Positions 34,135 to 42,850 of a DNA stretch of 64,000 nucleotides are shown piece after piece. This DNA is from Acidimicrobiia bacterium (GTDB lineage Bacteria > Actinomycetota > Acidimicrobiia > Spongiisociales > UBA11373). The stretch is from contig JBBDWO010000014.1 of assembly GCA_040902765.1 (NCBI GenBank), positions 28,922 to 92,921 of the forward strand. Direction: 5' to 3'. Every line of letters begins with the position of its first letter. Within the stretch, counting starts at the first letter, position 1. A program made the translations under genes and the position numbers. The notes below the pieces were generated by a model, which did no database searches, was not told the DNA's origin, and worked only from the letters and a program-made list of their open reading frames with translations.

Positions 34135-35217
34135 ATGCCTCCCGTCGATCCCGGAACTCAAATCCGCGCCCTGAGGGCGACCACCGCCGTCCTGACGGCC
34201 GCGGCGGTGCTGATCGGCGCCTATGCGTTCTTCCAATGGCAGTTGAGTGGATCCTCAGGGGCCGAAGCGGCCGAACCGGCCGCGACGCCGACCACCCTCG
34301 TGCCCGCCACGAGCACCACGACAACCACCACGACGACGATCACTCTCCCCTTGAAGTCCCCGGATTCCCCGCCGTACGGACCTCGCTACACCGTCCCCCT
34401 CTACGAGGCGGCCAACGACGCCAAGCAGCTCGCCGTCGATATCGCTCGCTGGCTGACCACGTATGAGGAAGCCACCGACCACCCGGGAAGGCTGCATGCA
34501 CTCGCTAGCGGCGATGGCATCGACCTGCTCGCCGTCGCCAGCGGGCCGCTGACCCATCCCGGATCGTGGTCGAGGGGCGAGATCCTCTACCCGCAGCTGG
34601 GTGGGTGGAGGAACAACAAAGTGTCGGTGATGGTCGTCACCCGCCAGACGGTGGGCCTCGGCGCAGAGACCCAGTTCTCGGTGGTGAGGACGCTCGACAT
34701 CCGCCTCGCCCGCGGTGAGTTCGGCTGGGAGTTCGACTACCTGGACTCGGCCGGCGGGACCTTCGACCGCCTCGAGGACCTCACTCTCGCCCATTCCGTG
34801 GCCCGGGACTCCCGGATCGAGATGCCCGACTCGGCGCGCCTCGACATCCTGTCGGGTCGAGTGTCGCCACTCCTCCTCAAGGTGATGGCCGAGATGGCGA
34901 ACCGGACGCCCTACGGAGTGGTGACGATCACCACCGGCCACCCGCACAACGTGTTCGAGACCGATCGGATCAGCCACCACACGCTGGGGCGAGCCGTCGA
35001 CATCTACCGAGTCGGGGACCGTTTAGTCATCGACGATCGCGGCCCGAACTCGGCTATGCACGCCCTGGTGGCGTGGCTCTACGACCACAACGACGTGCTC
35101 CAGGTGGGAAGCCCATGGGACCTCGACGGGTCGCAGGACCGGCGTTCGTTCACCGACGCGGTCCACCAGGACCACCTCCACATCGCCGTCGAGGAAGAGG
35201 GCCACGACGACGAGTGA
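34135..35217 (+). CDS. Membrane-anchored protein with M15-like (D-Ala-D-Ala carboxypeptidase-type) C-terminal domain
   Basis: A 360-residue protein with an N-terminal transmembrane anchor (about 15-37) and a Thr-rich linker. The middle (about 75-240) is unassigned. The C-terminus has SHHTLGRAVDIYRVG (near 281) and VHQDHLHIAV (near 342), which match the S-x-H-x-x-G-x-A-x-D and H-x-D-H-x-H zinc-ligand pattern of M15 peptidases. It probably acts on cell-wall peptides outside the membrane. Activity is inferred from the motifs only. Confidence 0.8.
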   Translation: MPPVDPGTQIRALRATTAVLTAAAVLIGAYAFFQWQLSGSSGAEAAEPAATPTTLVPATSTTTTTTTTITLPLKSPDSPPYGPRYTVPLYEAANDAKQLAVDIARWLTTYEEATDHPGRLHALASGDGIDLLAVASGPLTHPGSWSRGEILYPQLGGWRNNKVSVMVVTRQTVGLGAETQFSVVRTLDIRLARGEFGWEFDYLDSAGGTFDRLEDLTLAHSVARDSRIEMPDSARLDILSGRVSPLLLKVMAEMANRTPYGVVTITTGHPHNVFETDRISHHTLGRAVDIYRVGDRLVIDDRGPNSAMHALVAWLYDHNDVLQVGSPWDLDGSQDRRSFTDAVHQDHLHIAVEEEGHDDE

Positions 35218-35220
35218 TCC

Positions 35221-36414
35221 TCAGCGAGGATCAGTGGCGAACCAGCGGAGCGCTGGCGCGTAGGCCATCTCGTGCCCTGCCTGGAAGAGGACCAGCCAGA
35301 CGTTGGCCGACTGCCGGGCGAACACCACACGGGGGTCCCCATCGCCGAAGAAGGTTTCGGTGGTGATCGACCCGGCGAGGTGTTCGGGGAGGCGCCGGCG
35401 CCCAATCGCCTCCACCTCCTCGGCGGTCAGGTGGTCCTCGGGGTCGGCGAGCACGTTGAAGGCGTTTACTGAGTGGCTCGGCGGGAGCAACCAGTCGGCA
35501 CTGCCCTGTGCGATGAACACCGGCACGCCATGCTCCCTGGCGGTCTCCAGATAAGTCGACGGGCTCCGACGCCGACATTCTTCCTCGGCCTCCGCGTTGG
35601 AGGTCGGGTCGCCGCCGCAGGCGGTCCGGATCTGCCAGGGGTACGACTGTCCCGCCCGGCGGTAGAAGTCGATCAGGTCGTACACCGGCGACCACGCCGC
35701 CACGGCGGTTACCCGGTCGGGATGGCGGCCCGCCAGGATGAGCGACATCATGCCGCCACCGGAGTAGCCGACGGTGTACACCCGATCAGCGTCGACCCCA
35801 TCTTGGGCTACCGCATAGTCGATCGCGTCGACCACGTCCTGGACAGCGAGCTCCGATGCCACCGCATCGGCGTGCGTGTTGGCCCCCCGGTAGTTGGGGG
35901 CGATCAGCGCCCAGCCGTTCTCCCGGGCCCATAGGGCGAAGGGGATGCTGGCGTGCTGCAGGTAGGGAGCGCTCCAGGAGTGGAGGACCACCAGGAGGGG
36001 TTGGTCCCGCTCACCGCTCGGAGCCAACCAGAGTGCAGGCTGTTCGGCACCGTCCGCGGTGGACGTGATCCGAATGTCCTCGACCTCCGGGACGTCCCGT
36101 TCCCAGCGCGCCAGGCTGCGTGAAGTGCGGCCGCTGTAGTTGGGGATGATGTAGATCCCGCTCAGCGACTCGAAAGTCACCGGGTCAAGCGGCACCAGGG
36201 TGGTCAAGGTCGCGGTCGGGGCTTCTTCGGGGGATCCGGTCGTGGTCGAGGCAGGGTCGTCGGCCGAACTCGTGGTGGTCCGCTCGGAAGTACCCGTCGT
36301 CGACTCGACGCCGAAGTGGTCGGGGATCTCGATCGCGGTGCAGGCGGACACCGCGATGAGCAGGGCGAGAAGGGCGAATGGGGTCGTTCTACGGCGTATC
36401 ACGGGGAACCTCAT
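35221..36414 (-). CDS. Secreted alpha/beta-hydrolase (esterase or S9-like peptidase), lipoprotein
   Basis: A 397-residue lipoprotein; ATG 36414 gives a signal with lipobox IAVSAC. A Thr/Ser-rich linker precedes the hydrolase fold: LLVVLHSWSAPYLQHA, the nucleophile elbow VYTVGYSGGGMMSLILAGRHPDRV, VFIAQGSADWLLPPSHSVNAF with the likely Asp, and LFQAGHEMAYAP with the likely His. It resembles polysaccharide deacetylase-type esterases and prolyl oligopeptidase hydrolases. It converges with the M15-like gene, leaving only 3 bp between stops. Confidence 0.85.
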   Translation of the reverse strand: MRFPVIRRRTTPFALLALLIAVSACTAIEIPDHFGVESTTGTSERTTTSSADDPASTTTGSPEEAPTATLTTLVPLDPVTFESLSGIYIIPNYSGRTSRSLARWERDVPEVEDIRITSTADGAEQPALWLAPSGERDQPLLVVLHSWSAPYLQHASIPFALWARENGWALIAPNYRGANTHADAVASELAVQDVVDAIDYAVAQDGVDADRVYTVGYSGGGMMSLILAGRHPDRVTAVAAWSPVYDLIDFYRRAGQSYPWQIRTACGGDPTSNAEAEEECRRRSPSTYLETAREHGVPVFIAQGSADWLLPPSHSVNAFNVLADPEDHLTAEEVEAIGRRRLPEHLAGSITTETFFGDGDPRVVFARQSANVWLVLFQAGHEMAYAPALRWFATDPR

Positions 36415-36509
36415 ACCCTGCTGGTGGTAGGCGACAAACCGGCGCGGCCGGTGATATCGAGGGGGGCTTTCGGGGTAATAGGCTAGGTGGACGCGGGAGA
36501 ACCGGAGAC

Positions 36510-37577
36510 ATGGAGCGCATACCAGCACTCGACGGACTGCGCGCCATCGCCATCGTGATGGTGGTCGGCTACCACGTCGACAATAGCCTCGTGCCTGCGG
36601 GATTCTGGGGCGTGCTCCTGTTCTTCGCCCTGTCGGGCTACCTGATCACGCGGCTGTTGTGTGTCGAGGTCGACAGGGATCAACGGCTGGATGTGAGGTC
36701 CTTCTACCTGAAACGCGGGCTTCGCCTGTTACCCGCTCTGATCGTGGTCTGCCTGGTGCTGCTGGTCGTCGGCACCGACTGGGCCAGCGTGACTCCGGCA
36801 CTCGGGTACTACGCCAACTATGCACGGGTCGCGGGGGCCGACCTCGGACTGCTCACCCACACCTGGTCCCTTGCGGTGGAGGAGCACTTCTATCTGCTGT
36901 GGCCGCTGGTGATCGGTGCCGTGCCGGCGACGCAGCGCGTACGCGTTGTCGGTCTCCTGGCCGCAGTGGCCATCGCCTGGAGGGTGGTGGCGATCCAGGT
37001 GATGTCACCGGGTTGGGTGTACAACGCCACCGACACCAACGCTGCCGCCCTGCTCGCCGGGTGCTACCTCGCCGTCGCCCGACCGCGTCCCTGGAGGTGG
37101 ACGGGGTGGTCGGTTCCCGCATTGCTCGTCCTGATGTTCCTCCCCGTATTCGGCGAGGAGGGTTCTGCCTTCCTCTGGGGTGGCTTCGTCGCCATCGCCC
37201 TCGGCGTGGTGGCGATCCAGCACGCCGTCACCCGACCCGCCTGGTTGGAAGGGCGGGTGCTGGTGTGGCTCGGGCAGATCTCCTACGGGCTCTACCTGTG
37301 GCACTACGTGTTCGTGCGCAGCGACTCCATCCCCATCTGGGTGGCGCTCCCGCTCACGGTCGTCGTGGCTGCCGCCTCCTGGTACCTCGTGGAGGAGCCG
37401 ATCCGACGGTTGCGGGAGCGTTTCGGTGACCGGAGGCCGAGGAGGGACTCCCAGGTCGGTGTGGGCAACGGGCGAGCGACGGGCAGCGGAGCCGCCGTCG
37501 TGGAAGCGCCAGGCCCTCCGCACTTCGACAACGCAGTCGCCGGTCGTCGGTCCCGACGGGTGGGTAAACGGCGCTGA
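36510..37577 (+). CDS. Acyltransferase 3 family membrane protein (OafA/YrhL type)
   Basis: A 355-residue membrane enzyme with about ten helices. The family signatures are present: RIPALDGLRAIAIVMVVGYHV (with the conserved His), GVLLFFALSGYLITRLL, FYLKRGLRLLPALIV and LTHTWSLAVEEHFYLLWPL, then ISYGLYLWHYVFV and a C-terminal VEEPIRRLRERF. These enzymes O-acylate cell-surface polysaccharides or lipids. The basic tail after residue 315 contains heptamer-like sequence (gggcaac, gggcgag at about 37465) and may be an extension. Confidence 0.92.
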   Translation: MERIPALDGLRAIAIVMVVGYHVDNSLVPAGFWGVLLFFALSGYLITRLLCVEVDRDQRLDVRSFYLKRGLRLLPALIVVCLVLLVVGTDWASVTPALGYYANYARVAGADLGLLTHTWSLAVEEHFYLLWPLVIGAVPATQRVRVVGLLAAVAIAWRVVAIQVMSPGWVYNATDTNAAALLAGCYLAVARPRPWRWTGWSVPALLVLMFLPVFGEEGSAFLWGGFVAIALGVVAIQHAVTRPAWLEGRVLVWLGQISYGLYLWHYVFVRSDSIPIWVALPLTVVVAAASWYLVEEPIRRLRERFGDRRPRRDSQVGVGNGRATGSGAAVVEAPGPPHFDNAVAGRRSRRVGKRR

Positions 37578-37646
37578 CTCGTCGCTTACTGCAGGCTGGG
37601 GAGGAGGATCGAACCATCGGCCAGGCGGCCCTGAGGTAAGCGATCG

Positions 37647-37970
37647 TCACCGCGCCGGCGAGACCGGCTTCATGTCGTCGCCCTCGTCGAGCGCGGGTCG
37701 CCGCTGTGCAGTCGCCGGACGCTGCTGCGACTGCTTGATGCTCAGCAGCATGGCCACGTAGGCGGCGAGGGCGACGCCGATCAGGACGTTGGCGATCAGC
37801 AACGGCACAGACCCGGTGATGATCGCCAGGATCAAGGTCACCGGGACCGCGGCCCCGAGCCCGAGCAGCGCCATGCGACGCCGGGCGAGCACCCCTTCAC
37901 GTGCCGACGGACCCTGCGGCGGCGCCGGCCGGCGCTGCTGTGCTGTCGGTGAGCTTTTCGATTGGGTCAC
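37647..37970 (-). CDS. Two-helix membrane protein of unknown function (107 aa)
   Basis: GTG 37970 with aggagg upstream. The N-terminal 38 residues are Pro/Gln/Arg-rich (QSKSSPTAQQRRPAPPQ). Two transmembrane helices (about 43-62 and 65-83) follow, and a C-terminal Gln/Arg tail ends it. The arrangement fits small actinobacterial division- or wall-associated membrane proteins, but nothing specific is recognised. It is on the strand opposite the acyltransferase. Confidence 0.75.
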   Translation of the reverse strand: MTQSKSSPTAQQRRPAPPQGPSAREGVLARRRMALLGLGAAVPVTLILAIITGSVPLLIANVLIGVALAAYVAMLLSIKQSQQRPATAQRRPALDEGDDMKPVSPAR

Positions 37971-38076
37971 GCGACGGACCTCCTGGTGGGGGCATGATCG
38001 CCTCACGACGACGACGCGTCCCCTCAGTATGAAGCGAATTCCACCCGATCGGCGGCATTGTGACGAAATCCGCCGA

Positions 38077-38550
38077 TCAATGCTCGCCGGACACACCCGT
38101 CAACAGTCTTACCGCGTGCACCAGGGCGGGGCCGGCGACTGCCAGACCTTCGGTGACGCCTGCCACCGATCCGGGCAAGTTGACGACGAGAGTCGAGCCG
38201 ATCACGCCGCTCACGCCGCGGGAGAGCATCCCGTGGGGATTGTCGCCGAACGTGGCGGCACGCATGGCTTCGGAGATCCCCGGCGCGGGGCGCTCGATCA
38301 CCGAAGCAGTGGCCTCGGGGGTGAGATCCCGGGGCGCCAGCCCGGTGCCGCCGGTGGTCACCACCAGTACTGCACCGTCGGCGACCGCCCCCCGGATGGC
38401 GCCAGCCACCGGCTCGATTCCGTCAGAAACCACCCGCAGCTCGGGTGAGAAGCCGAGTGCCTCCAACGCGGCGAACGCGGCCGGTCCCGAACGATCCTCG
38501 GCTTCGCCGCGGCTCACCCGGTCCGAGACCGTGACCACTACCGCCTTCAT
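38077..38550 (-). CDS. moaB: Molybdenum cofactor biosynthesis protein MoaB/Mog family
   Basis: A 157-residue MogA/MoaB-type protein. It starts MKAVVVTVSDRVSRGEAEDRSGPAAFAALEALGF and has VLVVTTGGTGLAPRDLTPEATASVIERPAPGISEAMRAATF plus VVNLPGSVAGVTEGLAV. It adenylylates molybdopterin before metal insertion. ATG 38550 overlaps the moaC stop (ATGA), so moeA, moaC and moaB are one operon. Confidence 0.92.
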   Translation of the reverse strand: MKAVVVTVSDRVSRGEAEDRSGPAAFAALEALGFSPELRVVSDGIEPVAGAIRGAVADGAVLVVTTGGTGLAPRDLTPEATASVIERPAPGISEAMRAATFGDNPHGMLSRGVSGVIGSTLVVNLPGSVAGVTEGLAVAGPALVHAVRLLTGVSGEH

Positions 38551-39014
38551 CGGCGCCACTCCCCCGACGATCCACCCGCCTTGCTGAGGAGCCGCACCGG
38601 GCCGATCTCGACGCCGTGATCGAGTCCCTTGACCATGTCGTAGAGGGCGACCGCCCCGATGGCGGCACCGGTCATCGCCTCCATCTCGACGCCGGTGCGG
38701 CCGGTGGTGGCCACGGTCACCACGATGCGCGCACCGTCCGCCATTTCCTCCACCTCGACGCCGATGGAGGTGAGGGCCAGTGGATGGCACAGCGGGATCA
38801 GGTCCGGCGTCCGCTTGGCGGCCATGATGGCGGCGAGGCGGACCACGGCGAGCGCATCCCCCTTGGGGAGGCCGCCGGAGAAGAGGGCGGTGCGGATCGC
38901 GTCGCTCATCGTCACGATCGCCTCGGCGGTGGCGCGGCGATCGGTGACCGGCTTGTCGCCGACGTCGATCATGCGGGCTCGACCGGACTCGTCGAGGTGC
39001 GACAGCTCACTCAT
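38547..39014 (-). CDS. moaC: Cyclic pyranopterin monophosphate synthase
   Basis: A 155-residue MoaC. SHLDESGRARMIDVGDKPVTDRRATAEAIVTMS is the usual start; KRTPDLIPLCHPLALTSIGVEVE and TTGRTGVEMEAMTGAAIGAVALYDMVKGLDHGVEIGPVRLLSKAGGSSGEW contain the active-site His, Lys and Asp residues. It converts the MoaA product to cyclic pyranopterin monophosphate. No moaA is in the window. It overlaps moeA by 4 bp. Confidence 0.96.
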   Translation of the reverse strand: MSELSHLDESGRARMIDVGDKPVTDRRATAEAIVTMSDAIRTALFSGGLPKGDALAVVRLAAIMAAKRTPDLIPLCHPLALTSIGVEVEEMADGARIVVTVATTGRTGVEMEAMTGAAIGAVALYDMVKGLDHGVEIGPVRLLSKAGGSSGEWRR

Positions 39015-40243
39015 GACAGAGCCTCCTTCATCGTTCGGGTCTCTGGATTTCCGAACCACTCCACGGTGATCATCTCACCCTCGGCGGTGTCGCCAACACC
39101 GACGGGGATCACCCCGAACACATCCGCCACCGCCATCGCCGACAGGACGTTGGACACCTGGGTCCCGGCCCCCACGACCTTCGGTGCCCCGTCGCCCTCG
39201 ACGAGCCGCATCCGGAGAAACACCGTCTTGGACGGATCGGTCGACAACGCCTCGCCGCACTCGACCCTTGACTGCGGTCGAAACAGCCGGGTCGCACCCA
39301 TGCGCCGCAGCAACGCAGGCCGGACGAACTGCTCGAAGGCGACGAACGCCGATACCGGATTGCCGGGGAGTCCAAACAAGGGAACCCCGTCGATGACCCC
39401 GAAGGCGAACGGCTTTGCCGGTTGCATGGCGACGCGCCACAGGTCGACCGAACCGAGCTCACCGAGGATCTCCTTGACCAGGTCGTGGTCCCCCACCGAG
39501 ACGCCACCGCTGGTGACGATGGCGTCGGAGCCGGCCACCGCCTCGGCGATCGTGGCTCGCAGGGCAACCGGGTCGTCGCCGACGATGATCGGTCCGTGTA
39601 CCTCGGCGCCGAGCTGCTCCAACAGCCCGACCAGCATCGGCCCGTTGGCATCACGAATGGCACCCGGGGTGAGCGTCGTCGTCGCCGGGTCGGTGACCTC
39701 GTCACCGGTGGAGAGCACGGTGACCGTCGGCTGAACCGCCACCCGCGGCTCGGTGACTCCGAGCGACGCCAGTACTCCCAGGTGAGCGGCCGACAGCCGA
39801 TCGCCAGTGGAGAACACTGTCGTTCCCTCCGCCACGTCCCCACCCCGCGGACGGACGTGGGCCCCGGGGGGCACCGTCCGCTCGACGCGGACCCGGTCAC
39901 CGTCGACGGTCGTGTCCTCCACCATCACGACCGAGTCGGCTCCGTCCGGAATCGGTGCGCCGGTCATCACCCTGATGGCGGTGCCTTCGGCGACTGCCCG
40001 CGAGGCGACCCGTCCGGCGGGGACATCATCGACGATCAGGAGATCCACCACGCCGGAGGCCAGGTCGCTGCTTCGCACGGCGAACCCATCGACCCCCGAG
40101 TTGGCGAACGGTGGGACCGGGTGAGGAGCGGCGACGTCCTCGGCCAGGATCCTCCCCAGGGCCTGCGACAGCGGCACCGTTTCCGACCCGAGCGGAGCCA
40201 TGGCGGCGAGGACCTCACGCTGCGCATCGGAGAGCGGCTTCAC
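39011..40243 (-). CDS. moeA: Molybdopterin molybdenumtransferase
   Basis: A 410-residue MoeA. The N-terminal and second domains show VPPFANSGVDGFAVRSSDLA and GTAIRVMTGAPIPDGADSVVMVEDT. The MoCF-like domain shows TVLSTGDEVTDP, ANGPMLVGLLEQLGAEV and DAIVTSGGVSVGDHDLVKEIL; a beta domain with FGLPGNPVSAFVAFEQFVRPALL follows. It inserts molybdate into adenylyl-molybdopterin. The GTG at 40243 overlaps the plsY stop (GTGA), so it is translationally coupled to plsY. Confidence 0.96.
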   Translation of the reverse strand: MKPLSDAQREVLAAMAPLGSETVPLSQALGRILAEDVAAPHPVPPFANSGVDGFAVRSSDLASGVVDLLIVDDVPAGRVASRAVAEGTAIRVMTGAPIPDGADSVVMVEDTTVDGDRVRVERTVPPGAHVRPRGGDVAEGTTVFSTGDRLSAAHLGVLASLGVTEPRVAVQPTVTVLSTGDEVTDPATTTLTPGAIRDANGPMLVGLLEQLGAEVHGPIIVGDDPVALRATIAEAVAGSDAIVTSGGVSVGDHDLVKEILGELGSVDLWRVAMQPAKPFAFGVIDGVPLFGLPGNPVSAFVAFEQFVRPALLRRMGATRLFRPQSRVECGEALSTDPSKTVFLRMRLVEGDGAPKVVGAGTQVSNVLSAMAVADVFGVIPVGVGDTAEGEMITVEWFGNPETRTMKEALS

Positions 40244-40827
40244 CGCGGTTCGAGGCTGTTCTCGGCGCCCGAGATGAGCCTCCGTATGTTGGCGCGATGC
40301 CGACCGACGACCAGCACGATCGTCGCTGCACTCCACACCAGCGACCATCCGTCGTTGCCCAGCCACCAGAGTGCGGGCACATAGAGCGCAGCGTTGACCA
40401 GCGAGCCGACCGATGCCTTGCGGGTGATCACGGTGAGCAACGCCCACAGCCCGGCGAACACGAGACCCAACATCGGCGCCAGCCAGAGGACGCCGCCGCC
40501 GGCGCTGGCGACGCCCTTGCCTCCCCGGAATCGATGCCAGACCGGGAAGCAGTGACCGACCACCGCGAAGAAGGCGCAGGCGAAGGCAGTGGTCTTGTCG
40601 ACAACGAGCCCGCCGAGCATCGCAGCGACGAACCCCTTGGCCATGTCTCCGACGACCACCACCGCGGCCGCCTTGCGACCCATGCTGCGCAGGACGTTTG
40701 ACGCACCTGGGTTGCCGCTGCCGTGGGAGTAGATGTCGACCCCGAACATCCGCGGGACGATCACGCCGAAGTCGATGCTGCCGATCAGGTAGGCACCGGC
40801 GACGACGATGGCAGCGATAGGGTCCAC
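40240..40827 (-). CDS. plsY: Acyl-phosphate glycerol-3-phosphate acyltransferase
   Basis: A 195-residue polytopic membrane protein with the three PlsY motifs: GSIDFGVIVPRMFGVDIYSHGSGNPGASNVLR, VVGHCFPVWHRFRGGKGVASAGG and the late GRHRANIRRLISG. It transfers the acyl group from acyl-phosphate to glycerol 3-phosphate in phospholipid synthesis. The first gene of a plsY-moeA-moaC-moaB chain. The window also encodes a PlsB-type enzyme at 48.5 kb. Confidence 0.96.
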   Translation of the reverse strand: MDPIAAIVVAGAYLIGSIDFGVIVPRMFGVDIYSHGSGNPGASNVLRSMGRKAAAVVVVGDMAKGFVAAMLGGLVVDKTTAFACAFFAVVGHCFPVWHRFRGGKGVASAGGGVLWLAPMLGLVFAGLWALLTVITRKASVGSLVNAALYVPALWWLGNDGWSLVWSAATIVLVVGRHRANIRRLISGAENSLEPR

Positions 40828-40870
40828 GGCGGCGAGTCTAGGAACCGCCCGACCGACGCCCTCGAGCGGT

Positions 40871-41392
40871 TCACGGCTCGGTAGCCGCCACCAGCATCCC
40901 GGCGCGTTCGGCGGCGGCGACCAGCGGGGCCATCTCCCCGGGAACGGCGACCAGCGACGGTGTGTAGTCCAGGGAGAATCGGTCGCCGCGCTGGGCGGCG
41001 ACCACGATCCCCGGGATGCTCATCGGCGGCTCCACCACCACCAGCATCACCGCGGTACCGACGGCGGACCGCGATGGCAGGTCGACGGGCACTGCCCACC
41101 ACCCGTCCGGCACGGTTGCTACCGGGGCGATCATCGACGGTGTGATCGGATCACCCGCCCCGATGGCGATGGCGGCGGCCCCTGCGCCCAGATCGGGCGC
41201 AGGCAGGGCACCGAGCGGCAGTGACCGCCACTCGATGACCTCGTCGGTGAACGCTCCCCCGGGCGGGATCGCACGCGCCGCGAAGGGGTACGGCTCGGTC
41301 GCCGCCGAGCGCAGATCCCAGACCAGGGCGAAGAGCACCAGGAGACCCGCACCGATTCGTCGTAGATGCGGTGGACGCTGCAGCCAGTACAC
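40871..41392 (-). CDS. SAF-domain membrane protein (CpaB-like), unknown role
   Basis: A 173-residue protein with an N-terminal transmembrane helix (about 12-28) and an SAF-like beta-clip (ARAIPPGGAFTDEVIEWRSLPLGALPA ... GDPITPSMIAPVATVPDGWWAVPVDL). CpaB/FlgA-type SAF proteins serve pilus or flagellar assembly, but no pilus gene is near. The GTG start at 41392 is divergent from uppP. Confidence 0.7.
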   Translation of the reverse strand: MYWLQRPPHLRRIGAGLLVLFALVWDLRSAATEPYPFAARAIPPGGAFTDEVIEWRSLPLGALPAPDLGAGAAAIAIGAGDPITPSMIAPVATVPDGWWAVPVDLPSRSAVGTAVMLVVVEPPMSIPGIVVAAQRGDRFSLDYTPSLVAVPGEMAPLVAAAERAGMLVAATEP

Positions 41393-41463
41393 CGCGGCAC
41401 CGTATCGGGCGACCCGCCGCCCGGGAAGGGGTCTGGCGGACGGTCACCGCTATCGTCCCACCG

Positions 41464-42225
41464 ATGGTCACCGCTGCCTTCTGGGGCTTCATCCAGGGCA
41501 TCACCGAGTTCCTCCCGATCTCATCGAGCGGTCACCTCTCGCTCGTCCCTGCCCTGTTCGGCATGGTGGAGCCCGACCTGGCGACGACCGCCGTCCTCCA
41601 TCTGGGAACCCTGGCAGCCGTCGTCTGGTTCTACCGCCGCGAGGTGATCGGCCTCGTCACCCGGCCACTCGCCGCCGACAACCGCCACCTGTGGATGCTC
41701 CTGATCATCGGCACCATCCCGGCGGCGATCGCCGGCCTCACCCTCGACGGACCACTCGAGATCATCTTCTCGGAGCCGTGGATGGCGGCGGTGGCCCTCA
41801 TCGTCACCGGAGTCATCATCGGCCTGAGCCGCTGGCTGCCGCTCGGCAATCGCCGGGTGAGCGACGCCCGGATCCCAGATGCCCTCATCGTCGGCATGGC
41901 GCAGGCGGTGGCTTTGGTCCCGGGCATCAGCCGGTCCGGGATGACGATCACCGCCGGACTCGCCCAGGGCATGACCAGGGTCGAGGCAGCGCGTTTCGCC
42001 TTCTTACTCGGTATCCCGGCTATTGCCGGCGCCGGGCTGCTCGAGGGGCTAGACCTGATCGACCGGGGCGGATTCGAGCCGTCGCTGCTCGTCGGTGTCG
42101 CCGTGGCTGCCGTCACCGGGTACGCCGCCATCTCGTTCCTGGTGCGGCTCATCGCCCGCATCGGGATCGCGCCGTACGCGATCTACTGCATCCTGTTCGG
42201 GCTGTTCGCCTACCTCAGGCTGTGA
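41464..42225 (+). CDS. uppP: Undecaprenyl-diphosphate phosphatase
   Basis: A 253-residue BacA/UppP. MVTAAFWGFIQGITEFLPISSSGHLSLVPALFG is the first signature motif (E-x5-S-S-S-G-H); AQAVALVPGISRSGMTITAGLAQGMTRVEAARFAFLLGIPAIAGAGLLE is the second. It recycles undecaprenyl diphosphate in cell-wall synthesis and gives bacitracin resistance. ATG 41464 is chosen by homology. A terminator-like hairpin overlaps the 3' end. Confidence 0.96.
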   Translation: MVTAAFWGFIQGITEFLPISSSGHLSLVPALFGMVEPDLATTAVLHLGTLAAVVWFYRREVIGLVTRPLAADNRHLWMLLIIGTIPAAIAGLTLDGPLEIIFSEPWMAAVALIVTGVIIGLSRWLPLGNRRVSDARIPDALIVGMAQAVALVPGISRSGMTITAGLAQGMTRVEAARFAFLLGIPAIAGAGLLEGLDLIDRGGFEPSLLVGVAVAAVTGYAAISFLVRLIARIGIAPYAIYCILFGLFAYLRL

Positions 42226-42252
42226 GGGGGCGAGCCTATTCGCTCACCCCCT
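42225..42252. terminator. Hairpin between convergent uppP and SnoaL-like gene
   Basis: Arms agggggcgag (from 42225) and ctcaccccct (to 42252) pair with one mismatch. The right arm shares cctattcgctcaccccct with the large palindrome at 55996-56089 (cctattcgcgcaccccct). Confidence 0.55.
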
Positions 42253-42693
42253 GACGCTCAGCCCGGCGCTCCAGATGCGCTCACCGGTGAACAGCTTGCG
42301 CTCCGGATCCCACGGGAAGTAGATCCCGACCCGGAACTCGACGCGCTCGCCGGTCGGTTCCTGCCCGAGCCACGGCCCCAGGCTGGTGCCGTGGACGTCG
42401 GCCATCTCGAACACACCCTGCGGGCCGATGACGATGTCCGAGAGTTCGAATACGATGTCGGGAAAGGCTCCGAGCAGACCCGTGTAGAAGCGCGTGGCGC
42501 CCTCGTGACCCTCCCAACGGTGGCCCGAGTCGACCAGCTCGTACACACAGTCCTCGGTGAGGGTGGCGAGCAGCCCGGCGATGTCGCGGGCGTCCTCGGC
42601 CTTGCTGTGCTGCTTCCACAGCTCGCGCACCTCGTCGTAAGCCTCGTCGCTGACGGGTCGGCGCAACAGCTCGAGGACGGCTTCGTCGGCCAC
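42244..42693 (-). CDS. SnoaL-like (NTF2-fold) polyketide-cyclase-type protein
   Basis: A 149-residue protein with the NTF2/SnoaL alpha-plus-beta cone: LWKQHSKAEDARDIAGLLATLTEDCVYELVDSGHRWEGHEGATRFYTGLLGAFPDIVFELSDIVIGPQGVFEMADVHGT and FRVGIYFPWDPERKLFTGERIW. The fold serves as esterase, isomerase or ligand pocket; no activity can be assigned. GTG 42693 has gaggag seven bases upstream. Confidence 0.85.
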   Translation of the reverse strand: MADEAVLELLRRPVSDEAYDEVRELWKQHSKAEDARDIAGLLATLTEDCVYELVDSGHRWEGHEGATRFYTGLLGAFPDIVFELSDIVIGPQGVFEMADVHGTSLGPWLGQEPTGERVEFRVGIYFPWDPERKLFTGERIWSAGLSVRG

Positions 42694-42730
42694 GGGATAC
42701 TCCTCAGGTTCGGGATCCGATCGTACCCCG

Positions 42731-42751
42731 AGGGGCGAGGGGCGAGGGGCG
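42731..42751. repeat. Heptamer tandem array (3 units of aggggcg)
   Basis: Three perfect aggggcg units upstream of the SnoaL-like gene, in the divergent intergenic region (42694-42850), which shows no other clear feature. The complementary unit (cgcccct) recurs at 48491-48539. Confidence 0.75.
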
Positions 42752-42850
42752 AGTTCGCTCGCCTCTATCGCTCGCAGGGTCACGGACTCCGCCGACACCG
42801 TCGCCTCCAGGGCTATTGATTCGGGACCGACGAGAGCATACGGTCTCCGC

